A stretch of DNA of 64,000 bases, from contig AP025573.1 in the NCBI GenBank assembly GCA_022845895.1, positions 778,501-842,500 of the forward strand. Direction: 5' to 3'. This DNA comes from Lachnospiraceae bacterium (GTDB lineage: Bacteria > Bacillota > Clostridia > Lachnospirales > Lachnospiraceae). A program made the position numbers and the translations under genes. This document shows, in pieces, positions 15,874 to 24,087 of the stretch. A model generated the notes under the pieces. It was given only the letters and a program-made list of their open reading frames with translations, was not told the origin of the DNA and made no database searches. The first letter of the stretch is position 1, and each line of letters starts with the position of its first letter.

Positions 15874-16305
15874 ATGAGAACTATATTAAAAGTCACATCG
15901 GTCTTACAGATAATCGGCGGTATACTGAGCATCATCCTTGCCGTCCTGTCTATCGTCGGGGGAGGCCTGCTCGGGGCCGCCAGCAGCAATGCGTCCGGCC
16001 TTGCCCAGTCGGCAGGCGTCCTGACGACGGGCATGCTCATGATTCTCGGCGTCATCGTGCTGCTGGGAGGCATCTTCAGCCTTGTCTGCGGCCTGTTCGG
16101 CCTGAAGGGCTCCAACGGATCTAAAGGCAAATTAAAGGCAGCGCTTGTGCTTGGCTGGATATCGCTTGTGCTCAGTATTGTAAGTGTTATCGTAGATATT
16201 GCGGGAGGTGCAGACACGAAAGAGATGCTGTCAATGGTCTATTCGCTCCTGATTCCTGTGCTCTTCGTAGTATCGGGGACAAGTGTATATAAACAAACAG
16301 AATAA
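15874..16305 (+). CDS. Small four-helix membrane protein
   Basis: 143 aa with hydrophobic segments near residues 8-34, 48-76, 88-108 and 118-138, rich in Gly, Ile, Leu and Val. The loops are short. It looks like the many small multi-pass membrane proteins of Clostridia with no assigned function. GAAGGAGG precedes the ATG by 7 bases. It is separated by about 95 bases from the following AraC gene, with a TATAAT-like -10 in between. Confidence 0.65.
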   Translation: MRTILKVTSVLQIIGGILSIILAVLSIVGGGLLGAASSNASGLAQSAGVLTTGMLMILGVIVLLGGIFSLVCGLFGLKGSNGSKGKLKAALVLGWISLVLSIVSVIVDIAGGADTKEMLSMVYSLLIPVLFVVSGTSVYKQTE

Positions 16306-16399
16306 ACGTAAAAAGGCTCTGTCACGCGAATGGCATTTTTTATTAAGACACGCTTCCCGGAACTTGTTATAATAGGAAAAGGCATAGGGAGGCGATATA

Positions 16400-16819
16400 A
16401 TGGAAAAGCATAAAGATGTTGTACAAAAAGTCATAGATTATATAGAAACGAATTTGGAGGAAGAACTTGACTTAGACCATATAGCCGAAAAAGCAGGCTA
16501 TTCGAAATTCTATCTAAACCGGATTTTTACAGAATATACAGGTATCACGATTCATAAGTATCTGCAAAACCGCAGGCTGACGGTAGCTGCGGAAAGATTG
16601 GTCAAAACAGATAAGCCAATAATAGAGATTGCCTATGATGCGGGATATGATACGCAGCAATCCTTCTCGTACGCTTTTAAGCAGGTATACCTATATCCAC
16701 CTAAAGTTTACAGGGATATGGGAGTTTTCCTGCCAGTACAGAAGCAAATATCCATAAGCTATGCCTTTATCTTCAACTATTACAGAAACACTACAAGAAT
16801 AAGGGAGATTGCGGCATGA
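16400..16819 (+). CDS. AraC family transcriptional regulator (DNA-binding domain only)
   Basis: 139 aa. Both helix-turn-helix motifs of the AraC domain are present: [26 protein letters not shown] and [23 protein letters not shown] (residues about 25-105). There is no N- or C-terminal effector domain, only a 30-residue tail. Such short forms resemble MarA/SoxS-type regulators acting without a ligand. It overlaps the ClpP gene by ATGA, implying translational coupling. Its targets are unknown; control of the ClpP paralogue is likely. Confidence 0.88.
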   Translation: MEKHKDVVQKVIDYIETNLEEELDLDHIAEKAGYSKFYLNRIFTEYTGITIHKYLQNRRLTVAAERLVKTDKPIIEIAYDAGYDTQQSFSYAFKQVYLYPPKVYRDMGVFLPVQKQISISYAFIFNYYRNTTRIREIAA

Positions 16820-17415
16820 GTACAATACCTTATGTAATTGAACGGACGAGTCGTGGAGAAAGGAGCTATGATATCTTTTCCCGGCTATTATCAGATAGGA
16901 TTATCTTTTTAGGAGAAGAAGTCAGCGACACTTCCGCCAGCCTGGCTGTAGCGCAGATGCTTTTTCTGGAAGCGCAAGACCCTGATAAGGATATTCAGCT
17001 GTATATCAACAGTCCGGGCGGCTCTGTATCAGCAGGATTTGCAATTTATGACACCATGCAGTATATCAGATGTGACGTTTCAACAATATGTGTAGGACTT
17101 GCAGCAAGTTTTGGCGCTTTCTTGCTGGCAGGCGGTACACATGGCAAACGCATGGCATTAACCAATTCGGAAATTATGATTCACCAGCCTGCCGTACATG
17201 GCAATGGAATTCAAGGACAGGCCAGCGATATAAAAATAATGTCTGAACATATACAGAAGAATAAGCAGAGATTAAATCATATACTGGCAGAAAATACCGG
17301 ACGTACAATAGAGGAAATCAAGCGGGATACCGAAAGAGATAATTTTATGAGTGCAGCGGAGGCCTTAGAGTATGGTTTGATTGATTCCGTTATCTCTAAG
17401 AACAGCAGCGAATAA
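16816..17415 (+). CDS. ClpP-family serine protease (second ClpP type)
   Basis: 199 aa, the length of a mature ClpP. Catalytic triad residues are all present: Ser98 in GLAASFGAF, His123 in IMIHQP, and Asp171 in [25 protein letters not shown] is the ClpP signature. It should form a tetradecameric chamber fed by a Clp ATPase. No ClpX or ClpA gene is adjacent, unlike main clpP loci, and the gene is coupled to an AraC regulator, so this is probably an accessory ClpP. Ser is preceded by Ala-Ala and followed by Phe where main ClpPs usually have Met. Confidence 0.9.
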   Translation: MSTIPYVIERTSRGERSYDIFSRLLSDRIIFLGEEVSDTSASLAVAQMLFLEAQDPDKDIQLYINSPGGSVSAGFAIYDTMQYIRCDVSTICVGLAASFGAFLLAGGTHGKRMALTNSEIMIHQPAVHGNGIQGQASDIKIMSEHIQKNKQRLNHILAENTGRTIEEIKRDTERDNFMSAAEALEYGLIDSVISKNSSE

Positions 17416-17450
17416 GAACCGCCCCCTCGTTCTCTATCTCTTCATATGGC

Positions 17451-17490
17451 AAAGCCGCCTGTACAGCTTCGCGCTGCACAGGCGGCTTTT
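17451..17490 (+). terminator. Terminator after the AraC-ClpP pair
   Basis: AAAGCCGCCTGT and ACAGGCGGCTTTT arms separated by an inner hairpin, with a T run formed by the right arm. Confidence 0.9.
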
Positions 17491-17513
17491 GCTATACTTG
17501 TAAATATATAATA

Positions 17514-17560
17514 AACAGCATATAACAGTTGACAACAGTTGCATACTGTTATATACTGTT
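17514..17560. promoter_or_regulatory. Promoter and long inverted-repeat operator of the GntR-ABC operon
   Basis: TTGACA at 17529-17534 and TATACT at 17552-17557, 17 apart. AACAGCATATAACAG (17514-17528) and CTGTTATATACTGTT (17546-17560) are inverted repeats with one mismatch, flanking and covering both promoter boxes. This is the expected place and form for autorepression by the YtrA-type GntR regulator coded next. Confidence 0.82.
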
Positions 17561-17578
17561 TATACAAGGAGGGATGAC

Positions 17579-17950
17579 ATGAAGTTGATTATAAATAATT
17601 CATCCATGCAGCCCATATATGAACAGATTGTCACCCAGATCAGAGCAATGATCATGAAAGGTACATTAAAGGAAGATGAGATGCTGCCGTCTGTCCGCGT
17701 ACTGTCCAAGGAACTTAGAGTAAGCGCGCTTACGGTAAAAAAAGCATACGATGCCCTTGAACAGGAAGGATTTGTTGTTACGGTCCATGGGAAAGGAAGT
17801 TTCGTGACATGCGCGAACCAGGAGCTTATGCTGGAAGAAAAGCGCAGAGAGGTAGAAGCTGATCTGGAAGCGGCAATCCGAAAGGGAAAGAGCTGTGGGA
17901 TGAATAACAAAGAAATAACAGAATTATTTCAAATTATCTTGGAGGAATAG
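17579..17950 (+). CDS. GntR family regulator, YtrA type
   Basis: 123 aa. The winged helix domain covers residues about 8-75 (PIYEQIVTQIRAMIMKG, LPSVRVLSKELRVSALTVKKAYDALEQEGFV). The short C-terminal helical tail is typical for YtrA-type repressors, which lack a ligand-binding domain and usually control an adjoining ABC transporter. AAGGAGGG precedes the ATG. The inverted repeat across its promoter suggests it represses itself and the two ABC genes downstream. Confidence 0.9.
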   Translation: MKLIINNSSMQPIYEQIVTQIRAMIMKGTLKEDEMLPSVRVLSKELRVSALTVKKAYDALEQEGFVVTVHGKGSFVTCANQELMLEEKRREVEADLEAAIRKGKSCGMNNKEITELFQIILEE

Positions 17951-17952
17951 CT

Positions 17953-18801
17953 ATGCTGGTGAAGATGGAACATGTGAAGAAACATTATAAGGACTTTGAA
18001 CTTGACTGTTCACTGCAGGTGGAAGAAGGAAGGGTAACAGGGCTGATAGGCCCCAACGGTGCAGGCAAGAGTACGGCCTTCAAAGCGATACTGAATCTGA
18101 TAGATGTAGATGCAGGTGGCATAGCCGTGCTTGGTAAGTCAAATGACAGGCTTACCCAGGATGACCGGGAGAAGATTGGTGTGGTACTTTCCGATTCTGG
18201 ATTCAGCGGCTACCTGTCGGTAAAAGATATCATACCGGTATTGAGCAATCTGTACCGCAGATTTGACAGGACGGCATTCGTGAACATGTGCAAAAAGTTC
18301 AATATCCCGCTTGACAAGAAGATAAAGGAATTCTCTACAGGTATGAAAGCGAAGCTGCAGGTAATCAGCGCCATGTGCCATGGTGCACGCCTCCTCATCA
18401 TGGATGAGCCGACGGCAGGGCTGGATGTGATTGCAAGAGACGAACTCCTGGATCTGCTCCGCGGTTATATGGAGCCGGGAGACAGGGCTATCCTTATCAG
18501 TTCCCATATTTCCAGCGACCTGGAAGGGCTGTGTGATGATCTGTACATGATTGACGGTGGGAAGATCATACTCCATGAAGAGACGGATGTACTGCTCGAT
18601 GAATACGGTGTTCTGAAGCTGACAGATGAACAGTATGAAAAGCTGGATAAGGAACATATACTGGCCTGCAAGAGGGAAGGCTTCGGGGTGAGCTGCCTGA
18701 CGGCCCAGAAGCAGTTCTATATGGAGAACTATCCGGGGATAGTGATTGAAAAAGGGAGCATTGATAAAGCAATTACAATAATGATTCGAGGTGAGGCATA
18801 A
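17953..18801 (+). CDS. ABC transporter ATP-binding protein (YtrB-like)
   Basis: 282 aa. Walker A is GPNGAGKST (about residues 33-41), the signature is FSTGMKAK, and Walker B is LLIMDEPTAGLD. The signature motif deviates from LSGGQ, as is usual for YtrB-type ATPases. It powers the membrane protein coded immediately after. It follows the GntR gene by 2 bases. Related operons respond to cell-wall-active compounds, but the substrate here is unknown. Confidence 0.92.
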   Translation: MLVKMEHVKKHYKDFELDCSLQVEEGRVTGLIGPNGAGKSTAFKAILNLIDVDAGGIAVLGKSNDRLTQDDREKIGVVLSDSGFSGYLSVKDIIPVLSNLYRRFDRTAFVNMCKKFNIPLDKKIKEFSTGMKAKLQVISAMCHGARLLIMDEPTAGLDVIARDELLDLLRGYMEPGDRAILISSHISSDLEGLCDDLYMIDGGKIILHEETDVLLDEYGVLKLTDEQYEKLDKEHILACKREGFGVSCLTAQKQFYMENYPGIVIEKGSIDKAITIMIRGEA

Positions 18802-19457
18802 TGAAAGGTTTATTAATTAAAGATATCAGGTTATTAAAGAACCAGAAGCAATTTTTCCTTATCATCTGTCTGGTCGGTACTATGCTGCTGTTTACGAGTG
18901 GAGAACCATCCTTTGTAATCAGCTACATGACCTTTGTATTCTCCATGTTTACACTGAGTTCCATCAGCTATGATGAATATGACAATGGACTTGCTTTTCT
19001 GTTCAGCCTTCCCATCAGCCGGAAAAAGTACGTAAGGGAAAAGTATGTGTTCGGCCTGCTGCTTGGAGGGACGGCATGGACAGTAACTACGGCTGTCGTA
19101 TCGGCATACATGACGTGGAAAAAGCAGGAGATAGACTGGAAGTCATGGCTTGTTACTGCCTGCATATACCTGGCGCTATTTGTGGTATTCCTTCTTATCA
19201 TCCTTCCGATACAGTTTAAATTTGGGGCGGAAAAGGGCAGGATAGCTATGCTGGGGGCGATGGGAATCATATTTCTGTCCATATATGCCGGGACGAAAAT
19301 TGCTGGCAAGATTGGTATTGATATCGATGCCGCACTGATGAGGATTGGGGCGGCAAGTACCGGAGAAATCATTGGCACATTAGTAATCGCCTGCTGTGTG
19401 ATAGCAGTGATATCGTATAATGTATCTCTCAGGATAATGAAAAAGAAGCAATTCTGA
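18801..19457 (+). CDS. ABC-2 type transporter permease
   Basis: 218 aa with about six hydrophobic segments (for example FFLIICLVGTMLLF, FVFSMFTLSSISY, YLALFVVFLLIILPI, AMLGAMGIIFLSIYAG). The start ATG shares one base with the stop of the ATPase gene. It forms the membrane part of the GntR-controlled transporter. The FLFSLPISRKKYV motif is common in bacteriocin/antibiotic resistance ABC-2 permeases. Confidence 0.85.
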   Translation: MKGLLIKDIRLLKNQKQFFLIICLVGTMLLFTSGEPSFVISYMTFVFSMFTLSSISYDEYDNGLAFLFSLPISRKKYVREKYVFGLLLGGTAWTVTTAVVSAYMTWKKQEIDWKSWLVTACIYLALFVVFLLIILPIQFKFGAEKGRIAMLGAMGIIFLSIYAGTKIAGKIGIDIDAALMRIGAASTGEIIGTLVIACCVIAVISYNVSLRIMKKKQF

Positions 19458-19536
19458 TAGTGCATACCAGAGGAAACTGGTGTATAATATAACTAAATAT
19501 AGATTGGTGGAGACGGCGGAGCCGATAATTGTATAA

Positions 19537-19578
19537 TGCTTCTTCCTGTGCAGCCTTGCTGCGCAGGAAGAAGTTTTT
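19537..19578 (+). terminator. Intrinsic terminator between the ABC operon and the MATE gene
   Basis: CTTCTTCCTG and CAGGAAGAAG arms around GTGCAGCCTTGCTGCG-like inner pairing, followed by TTTTTT. Because it lies within the MATE upstream region it could also act as a leader attenuator. Confidence 0.85.
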
Positions 19579-19613
19579 TCTATCCGATTGTGCCGGACAA
19601 AGGGGGAATTGAT

Positions 19614-20984
19614 ATGGGAGAAGGTCAAAAGACCGCCCAGTACGATAAGATGACAAAGACTCCGGTACCGAACCTGATTATAAGGCTTGGTATACCGACG
19701 GTGGTTAGCATGCTCATTACGAGCATCTACAATACGGCAGATACGTATTTTGTCAGCAGGCTTGGCACGAGTGCAAGCGGCGCGGTAGGTGTCGTGTTCA
19801 GCCTGATGGCCGTGCTGCAGGCATTTGGCTTTATGTTCGGGCACGGGGCCGGCAGCATCATATCTAGGAAGCTTGGCAAGAAAGATACAGAGAGTGCCAG
19901 CAGATTTGCTTCCACGAGCTTCTTTTTATCCATAGCGGCGGGCGCTGTCATCGGGGTCTGCGGTATCGTATTTCTGACACCGTTCATGCGTCTGCTCGGA
20001 AGTACAGAGACGATACTGCCGTACGCCAGACAGTACGGGTTCTACATATTGCTGGCAGGGCCGTTCATGACAGGGAGCTGTGTGCTGAATAATATTCTCA
20101 GGTATGAGGGGAGGGCGGCCTATGCCATGGTCGGCCTTACCACCGGAGGCATCCTCAACATGGCAGGCGACCCGGTCCTTATGTTCGGGCTGAACATGGG
20201 GGTGGCCGGTGCGGGGCTCTCTACGGCGATCTCGCAGATGATCAGCTTCCTGATTCTTCTGGCTATGTTTTTGACAGGGAAGACAGACAGCAAGCTTTCG
20301 GTGCGGCTCATAACAAAGGATATCCATGACGTGGCACGTATCGTCGCGACTGGATTTCCAAGCCTTATACGTCAGGGCATGGGGAGCATATCTACCTTGC
20401 TGCTGAATCACCAGGCCGCAGTATACGGAGATGCGGCGGTGGCGGCTATGAGCATAGTCAACCGAATCTGCATGCTTATCTTCTCTGTCGGCCTCGGCCT
20501 TGGCCAGGGGTTCCAGCCGGTTGCTGCATTTAACTATGGAGCGGAACAATATGACAGGGTCAAGAAGGGATTCTGGTTCACCGCAGCAGCAGGAGAGGTT
20601 GTCATCGGCAGTCTCGCGGCTGTATGTCTGCTTGTGTCTTCTCAGGTGATAGGAGTATTCCGTGATGACCCGGAAGTTATCCGGATAGGCGTATTTGCCT
20701 TGCGGTGCCAGTGTATCGCTTGCTTTTTCCAGCCAGCTTCGGTATGTGCGAATATGATGTTTCAGAGTGTAGGAGAGAGCGGGAAGGCTTCGTTCCTGTC
20801 TGCACTTCGCAGCGGCATCTGCTTTATCCCGCTCATCCTGGTGCTGCCTGCGGCATTTGGCCTGAGAGGCGTGCAGACGGCGCAGACGGTGGCTGATGTC
20901 CTGGCGTTTCTTATATCTGCGCCGCTGGCTATCTCGTTCCTGCGCAAGCTGGACTGCAAAGAAAAATACAACAAAATTAAATAA
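19614..20984 (+). CDS. MATE family efflux transporter
   Basis: 456 aa with about twelve membrane segments in two repeats. Landmarks are PTVVSMLITSIYNTADTYFVSRLG at the N-terminus and GLGQGFQPVAAFNYGA in the second half. It exports drugs or metabolites against a cation gradient. The frame is open from 19536, but AAAGGGGG before the ATG at 19614 marks the start. It differs clearly from the other MATE gene at 10530-11903. It has no adjacent regulator of its own. Confidence 0.92.
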   Translation: MGEGQKTAQYDKMTKTPVPNLIIRLGIPTVVSMLITSIYNTADTYFVSRLGTSASGAVGVVFSLMAVLQAFGFMFGHGAGSIISRKLGKKDTESASRFASTSFFLSIAAGAVIGVCGIVFLTPFMRLLGSTETILPYARQYGFYILLAGPFMTGSCVLNNILRYEGRAAYAMVGLTTGGILNMAGDPVLMFGLNMGVAGAGLSTAISQMISFLILLAMFLTGKTDSKLSVRLITKDIHDVARIVATGFPSLIRQGMGSISTLLLNHQAAVYGDAAVAAMSIVNRICMLIFSVGLGLGQGFQPVAAFNYGAEQYDRVKKGFWFTAAAGEVVIGSLAAVCLLVSSQVIGVFRDDPEVIRIGVFALRCQCIACFFQPASVCANMMFQSVGESGKASFLSALRSGICFIPLILVLPAAFGLRGVQTAQTVADVLAFLISAPLAISFLRKLDCKEKYNKIK

Positions 20985-20988
20985 TAAT

Positions 20989-21045
20989 ATTAAAAATGTC
21001 AATATTAAAATTAAAATAATTAATTTAAATATTGACATTTTTAAT
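20989..21045. promoter_or_regulatory. 18-bp perfect inverted repeat over the DUF2089 promoter
   Basis: ATTAAAAATGTCAATATT (20989-21006) and AATATTGACATTTTTAAT (21028-21045) are exact reverse complements. The right arm contains the -35 TTGACA of the DUF2089 promoter; the left arm carries the same hexamer facing the other way. Confidence 0.88.
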
Positions 21046-21060
21046 TATACAGATTATATT
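21032..21060 (+). promoter_or_regulatory. Promoter of the DUF2089/SHOCT-like pair
   Basis: TTGACA at 21032-21037, spacer 17, TATATT at 21055-21060. Confidence 0.8.
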
Positions 21061-21086
21061 AGTAATATGAGAAAGGAAGTGGACGC

Positions 21087-21452
21087 ATGAAAAAAGTAAT
21101 CAGTCAGTGTCCGGTCTGCGGCGGAGAGCTGAAAGTGGCCCGTCTGAAATGTGCGGGGTGTGATACGGTGATAGAAAATGATTTTACATTAAGCAAATTT
21201 GATTACCTCTCCGGTGAGGAGCTATATTTTACCGAGACGTTTATCCGGTGCAGAGGTAATATTAAAGAAGTGGAAAAGGAACTGGGCATCTCCTATCCGA
21301 CTGTCCGGGCTAAGCTCGATGGTGTCATTAAGAAGCTGGGATATGAAGAGGGCGCGGGGCAGGATGAAGAGATGCAGAAGCGCGAGGCTGTGCTGAAAGC
21401 ACTGGAACAAGGGCAGATAACGGCAGAAGAGGCGATACGGCAGCTGAAATAA
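21087..21452 (+). CDS. DUF2089 family protein, probable DNA-binding regulator
   Basis: 121 aa. Two CxxC pairs at the N-terminus (CPVCGG, CAGCD) form a zinc ribbon. FIRCRGNIKEVEKELGISYPTVRAKLDGVIKKLGY (about 50-86) looks like a helix-turn-helix. The C-terminal QGQITAEEAIRQL is a SHOCT-like helix also found in the next gene. DUF2089 proteins are thought to be regulators. A perfect inverted repeat covers its promoter, consistent with autoregulation. Confidence 0.83.
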   Translation: MKKVISQCPVCGGELKVARLKCAGCDTVIENDFTLSKFDYLSGEELYFTETFIRCRGNIKEVEKELGISYPTVRAKLDGVIKKLGYEEGAGQDEEMQKREAVLKALEQGQITAEEAIRQLK

Positions 21453-21487
21453 GAATAAGAATGGAATCATAGAAAAGGAGCATCAAT

Positions 21488-21865
21488 ATGGATGAAAAAT
21501 TAAGGATATTAAAGATGGTAGCGGACGGTACGATTACAGCAGAAGAGGCTGCGGAGCTTATGAATGCAATGGGAGTGGAGGATACGAAACAGACTCCGGC
21601 CAGAAAGAATTATGACAAAAAGATGTTCCGCATCGTCGTGGATGGCAGCGGAGAAAAGGTGAACATACAGTTTCCGGTAGGAGCTGTCAAGAAGATACTT
21701 AAAGTTACAGGGCGGCTTCCTATCCCGGAGAAAGACCTGCAGGGCGTGAATCTGGAAGAGATGATGGATGCCATATCGGAATGCCTGGACAGCGAGATAG
21801 AAGGCGACTTTATCAGTGTGGAGGCCACGGACGGTACGAGAGTAAGAATATACGTGGATAAGTAG
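21488..21865 (+). CDS. SHOCT-like domain protein
   Basis: 125 aa. The N-terminus, ILKMVADGTITAEEAAELMNAM, matches the short SHOCT-like helical pair found at the start of YvlB-type proteins and at the end of the DUF2089 protein. The remainder alternates strands and helices (FRIVVDGSGEKVNIQFPVGAVKKILKV). No catalytic residue stands out. It follows DUF2089 by 35 bases with AAAAGGAGCATCAAT before the ATG and is probably cotranscribed with it. The role is likely envelope stress related by association. Confidence 0.72.
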   Translation: MDEKLRILKMVADGTITAEEAAELMNAMGVEDTKQTPARKNYDKKMFRIVVDGSGEKVNIQFPVGAVKKILKVTGRLPIPEKDLQGVNLEEMMDAISECLDSEIEGDFISVEATDGTRVRIYVDK

Positions 21866-21942
21866 AGGGCAGCCGGATGAAAATAATTATAAGGACGGAA
21901 CGTTCGTATCCATCAGGCTGTGATATGACAGATGGACTTTTC

Positions 21943-21971
21943 TACCACTTACTTGCAGATTATTACCACTT
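21943..21971 (+). promoter_or_regulatory. Direct repeats, 21-bp spaced, candidate LytTR operator
   Basis: TACCACTT occurs at 21943-21950 and 21964-21971, exactly 21 bases (two helical turns) apart, 62 bases before the LytTR gene. LytTR regulators bind paired direct repeats with this spacing. Confidence 0.6.
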
Positions 21972-22032
21972 GCCCGATTAAGGTTTACTTTCAGACCTCA
22001 TTATGGTTATATAGGACCAGGGAGAGGGACAG

Positions 22033-22485
22033 ATGAAGATACGGATTGAGATTGAAGACAATTTAAAAGAAGCAGAGATCATTATCAGGAGCAGCGTGCT
22101 GGATGAGGAAGTTCAGAAGATTCAGAGGGCAGTGGCGGATATCGTATCCATGGAGCAGAGGCTTGTGTTCTATAAAGGGGATACTTCCTATTATCTGCCG
22201 CTTGAAGATGTGCTGTTCTTTGAGACAGAGGAGAGCGAAGTACATGCTCACACAAGGAAAGAAATATACCGGACGAAATACAGGCTGTATGAGCTAGAAG
22301 AGATGCTGCCCGGTTATTTCATGAGAGTGTCCAAATCTACCATCCTGAACACGAGGAAGATCTATTCCATGACTAAGTCGCTCCCGGCTTCGTGCACGGT
22401 AGAATTTCAGGGAACACATAAGCAGGCATATGTTTCCAGGTATTACTACAAGCCACTAAAAGACCGATTAGAAGAAAAGAGGTAG
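22033..22485 (+). CDS. LytTR family DNA-binding regulator
   Basis: 150 aa. The LytTR domain occupies residues about 45-148 (YYLPLEDVLFFETEESEVHAHT, YELEEMLPGYFMRVSKSTILN, YVSRYYYKPLKDRL). There is no receiver domain; the first 45 residues form a strand-helix lead. Such stand-alone LytTR proteins act with a membrane partner coded next to them, and here the LiaF-like protein starts 8 bases later. The ribosome site AGGGAGAGGG precedes the ATG. Confidence 0.9.
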   Translation: MKIRIEIEDNLKEAEIIIRSSVLDEEVQKIQRAVADIVSMEQRLVFYKGDTSYYLPLEDVLFFETEESEVHAHTRKEIYRTKYRLYELEEMLPGYFMRVSKSTILNTRKIYSMTKSLPASCTVEFQGTHKQAYVSRYYYKPLKDRLEEKR

Positions 22486-22492
22486 ACATATT

Positions 22493-23179
22493 ATGAAAAA
22501 AGAACGAATATTCTGGGGATTATTTTTTATCGTAAGTGGTATTTTCCTGATTGTAAGCCGTATGGGCGTGCTCGGAGATATCGGAGTGTTCAGCCTTCTG
22601 CTCACTGTATTTTTTGCGGCTTGCCTCATAAAAAGCGTAGTCCACAGAAGCATAACAGGAGTATTGTTTTCCGTTGCGTTCCTCTGCATCATTTATGCGG
22701 GTCCGCTGGGCATAGAGTCCATAACTCCATGGCCGGTACTTGGAGCGGCACTCCTTGGAAGCATCGGATGCAGCTTCTTATATCATCCGAGGCGGAGCTA
22801 TTATCATCACCACATAAGCGGCGAGGAATCTGTAGAGACAGTGGATTGTGCACAGATGGAGTTCTCCACGACATTTTCCGGGAGCATCAAATATGTTAAT
22901 TCTGATGATTTCCAGAGCGCTGATCTTCACTGCGCGTTTGGCTCGCTTAAGGTGTACTTTGACAATGCTGTCATACAGAACGAAGAGGCAGTGCTTCATC
23001 TGGATGTATCATTTGCAGGTGTGGAACTATATGTTCCGAGGAACTGGACCGTCGTCAACAAAGTAAGTGCGGCTTTTGGAGGCATCGATGAGAAGAACAA
23101 TAACCATTCCTCAGGCGGACCGGTCGTAAAGCTGACGGGAAAAGTGAGCTTTGGCGGTGTGGAAATCATATATGTATAA
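22493..23179 (+). CDS. LiaF-like membrane protein
   Basis: 228 aa. Four hydrophobic segments occupy residues about 6-100 (IFWGLFFIVSGIFLIVS, FSLLLTVFFAACLI, GVLFSVAFLCIIYAG, WPVLGAALLGSIG). The C-terminal half repeats beta strands with LHCAFGSLKVYFDNA and LDVSFAGVELYVPRNW, the pattern of the cell-wall-active antibiotic response (LiaF/YvqF) domain. It probably tunes the activity of the preceding LytTR regulator in response to envelope stress. Confidence 0.82.
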   Translation: MKKERIFWGLFFIVSGIFLIVSRMGVLGDIGVFSLLLTVFFAACLIKSVVHRSITGVLFSVAFLCIIYAGPLGIESITPWPVLGAALLGSIGCSFLYHPRRSYYHHHISGEESVETVDCAQMEFSTTFSGSIKYVNSDDFQSADLHCAFGSLKVYFDNAVIQNEEAVLHLDVSFAGVELYVPRNWTVVNKVSAAFGGIDEKNNNHSSGGPVVKLTGKVSFGGVEIIYV

Positions 23180-23196
23180 AAAAGAGGGATTAGACG

Positions 23197-23874
23197 ATGA
23201 AAGTAGAAAAGCTCAGTCTGTTTCAGAATCTGACGGAGGATGAGATAAAGCGAAGTCTCATCTGCTCCAAAGCATATGTAAAGACGTATGGAAAAGATGA
23301 ATATGTGTTCCGGCAGGAGGATACGCCGGAACACCTGTATTTTATCCTGTCGGGGGAAGTGGAGCTAGGGCAGGTAAATGCGCTTGGAAAGCAGAACTAT
23401 GTGGATTTCGTAAGGGAAGGGCAGGGGTTCGGCGAAGTGGATCTCTTCCTGGAACATGAGAGCTATGCGTATTTTGCGGCGGCTAGAAGAGAGACGGAAG
23501 TGCTGGCGGTATCGAGACACTTCTTCTACAGTACGTGTGAGAAGAACTGTGCCCACCACAGCAAGATTATCTTCAACATGATGCGGCTGTTTGCCCAGGA
23601 GGCAGAGAAGAATACGAAGAAGATACATCTGCTTACGTGCGGGACGCTGAGACAGCGGATAGCATATTACATGACAGACTTAAGTGCAGGGCGGGAGAAG
23701 ATGAGGCTTCCCATGAACAGAGAAGACCTTGCAGCATATCTAAACACTACAAGGCCTTCCCTGTCAAGAGAATTATCGTGGATGCAGGATAGAGGAATCC
23801 TTAAAATTACTGGAAGAAATCACGTCCAAATCTTAGATTTCAATCTGCTTCAGGACGAACTGGAAGGGATGTAA
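23197..23874 (+). CDS. Crp/Fnr family transcriptional regulator
   Basis: 225 aa. The cyclic-nucleotide-like barrel covers residues about 10-125 (YVFRQEDTPEHLYFILSGEVEL, GQGFGEVDLFLE). The C-terminal winged helix reads MNREDLAAYLNTTRPSLSRELSWMQDRGIL. There are no N-terminal iron-sulfur cysteines as in Fnr, but CEKNCAHH lies near the dimer helix. The ligand is unknown; redox or nitric oxide sensing is common. It converges on the rubredoxin gene with 2 bases between stops. Confidence 0.9.
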   Translation: MKVEKLSLFQNLTEDEIKRSLICSKAYVKTYGKDEYVFRQEDTPEHLYFILSGEVELGQVNALGKQNYVDFVREGQGFGEVDLFLEHESYAYFAAARRETEVLAVSRHFFYSTCEKNCAHHSKIIFNMMRLFAQEAEKNTKKIHLLTCGTLRQRIAYYMTDLSAGREKMRLPMNREDLAAYLNTTRPSLSRELSWMQDRGILKITGRNHVQILDFNLLQDELEGM

Positions 23875-23876
23875 AG

Positions 23877-24038
23877 CTACTCTTCTACGATGAATACATC
23901 CTTTCCAAGTCCGCAGACCGGGCATACCCAGTCGTCCGGGATATCTTCAAATGCAGTTCCCGGCGCGATGCCGCCGTCCGGATCACCAACCTCCGGATCA
24001 TATACATATCCACATGGTTCACATAAATACTTTTTCAT
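23877..24038 (-). CDS. Rubredoxin
   Basis: 53 aa, the usual size. Iron is bound by Cys6, Cys9, Cys39 and Cys42 ([14 protein letters not shown]). GGAGGTAATAGAA precedes the ATG at 24038; longer frames upstream are not needed. It is a one-electron carrier and the expected donor to the superoxide reductase coded 49 bases upstream on the same strand, forming an anaerobe's oxygen-defence pair. Confidence 0.95.
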   Translation of the reverse strand: MKKYLCEPCGYVYDPEVGDPDGGIAPGTAFEDIPDDWVCPVCGLGKDVFIVEE

Positions 24039-24087
24039 TTCTATTACCTCCATATTATCTTTCTTATCATTGTTGTATAAAGAGGGC

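Noticed and set aside
19926..21038. A 370-codon open frame on the minus strand opposite the MATE gene
   Set aside because: It is rich in Arg, His and Gln, has no ribosome site and mirrors the codon bias of a clear MATE gene.
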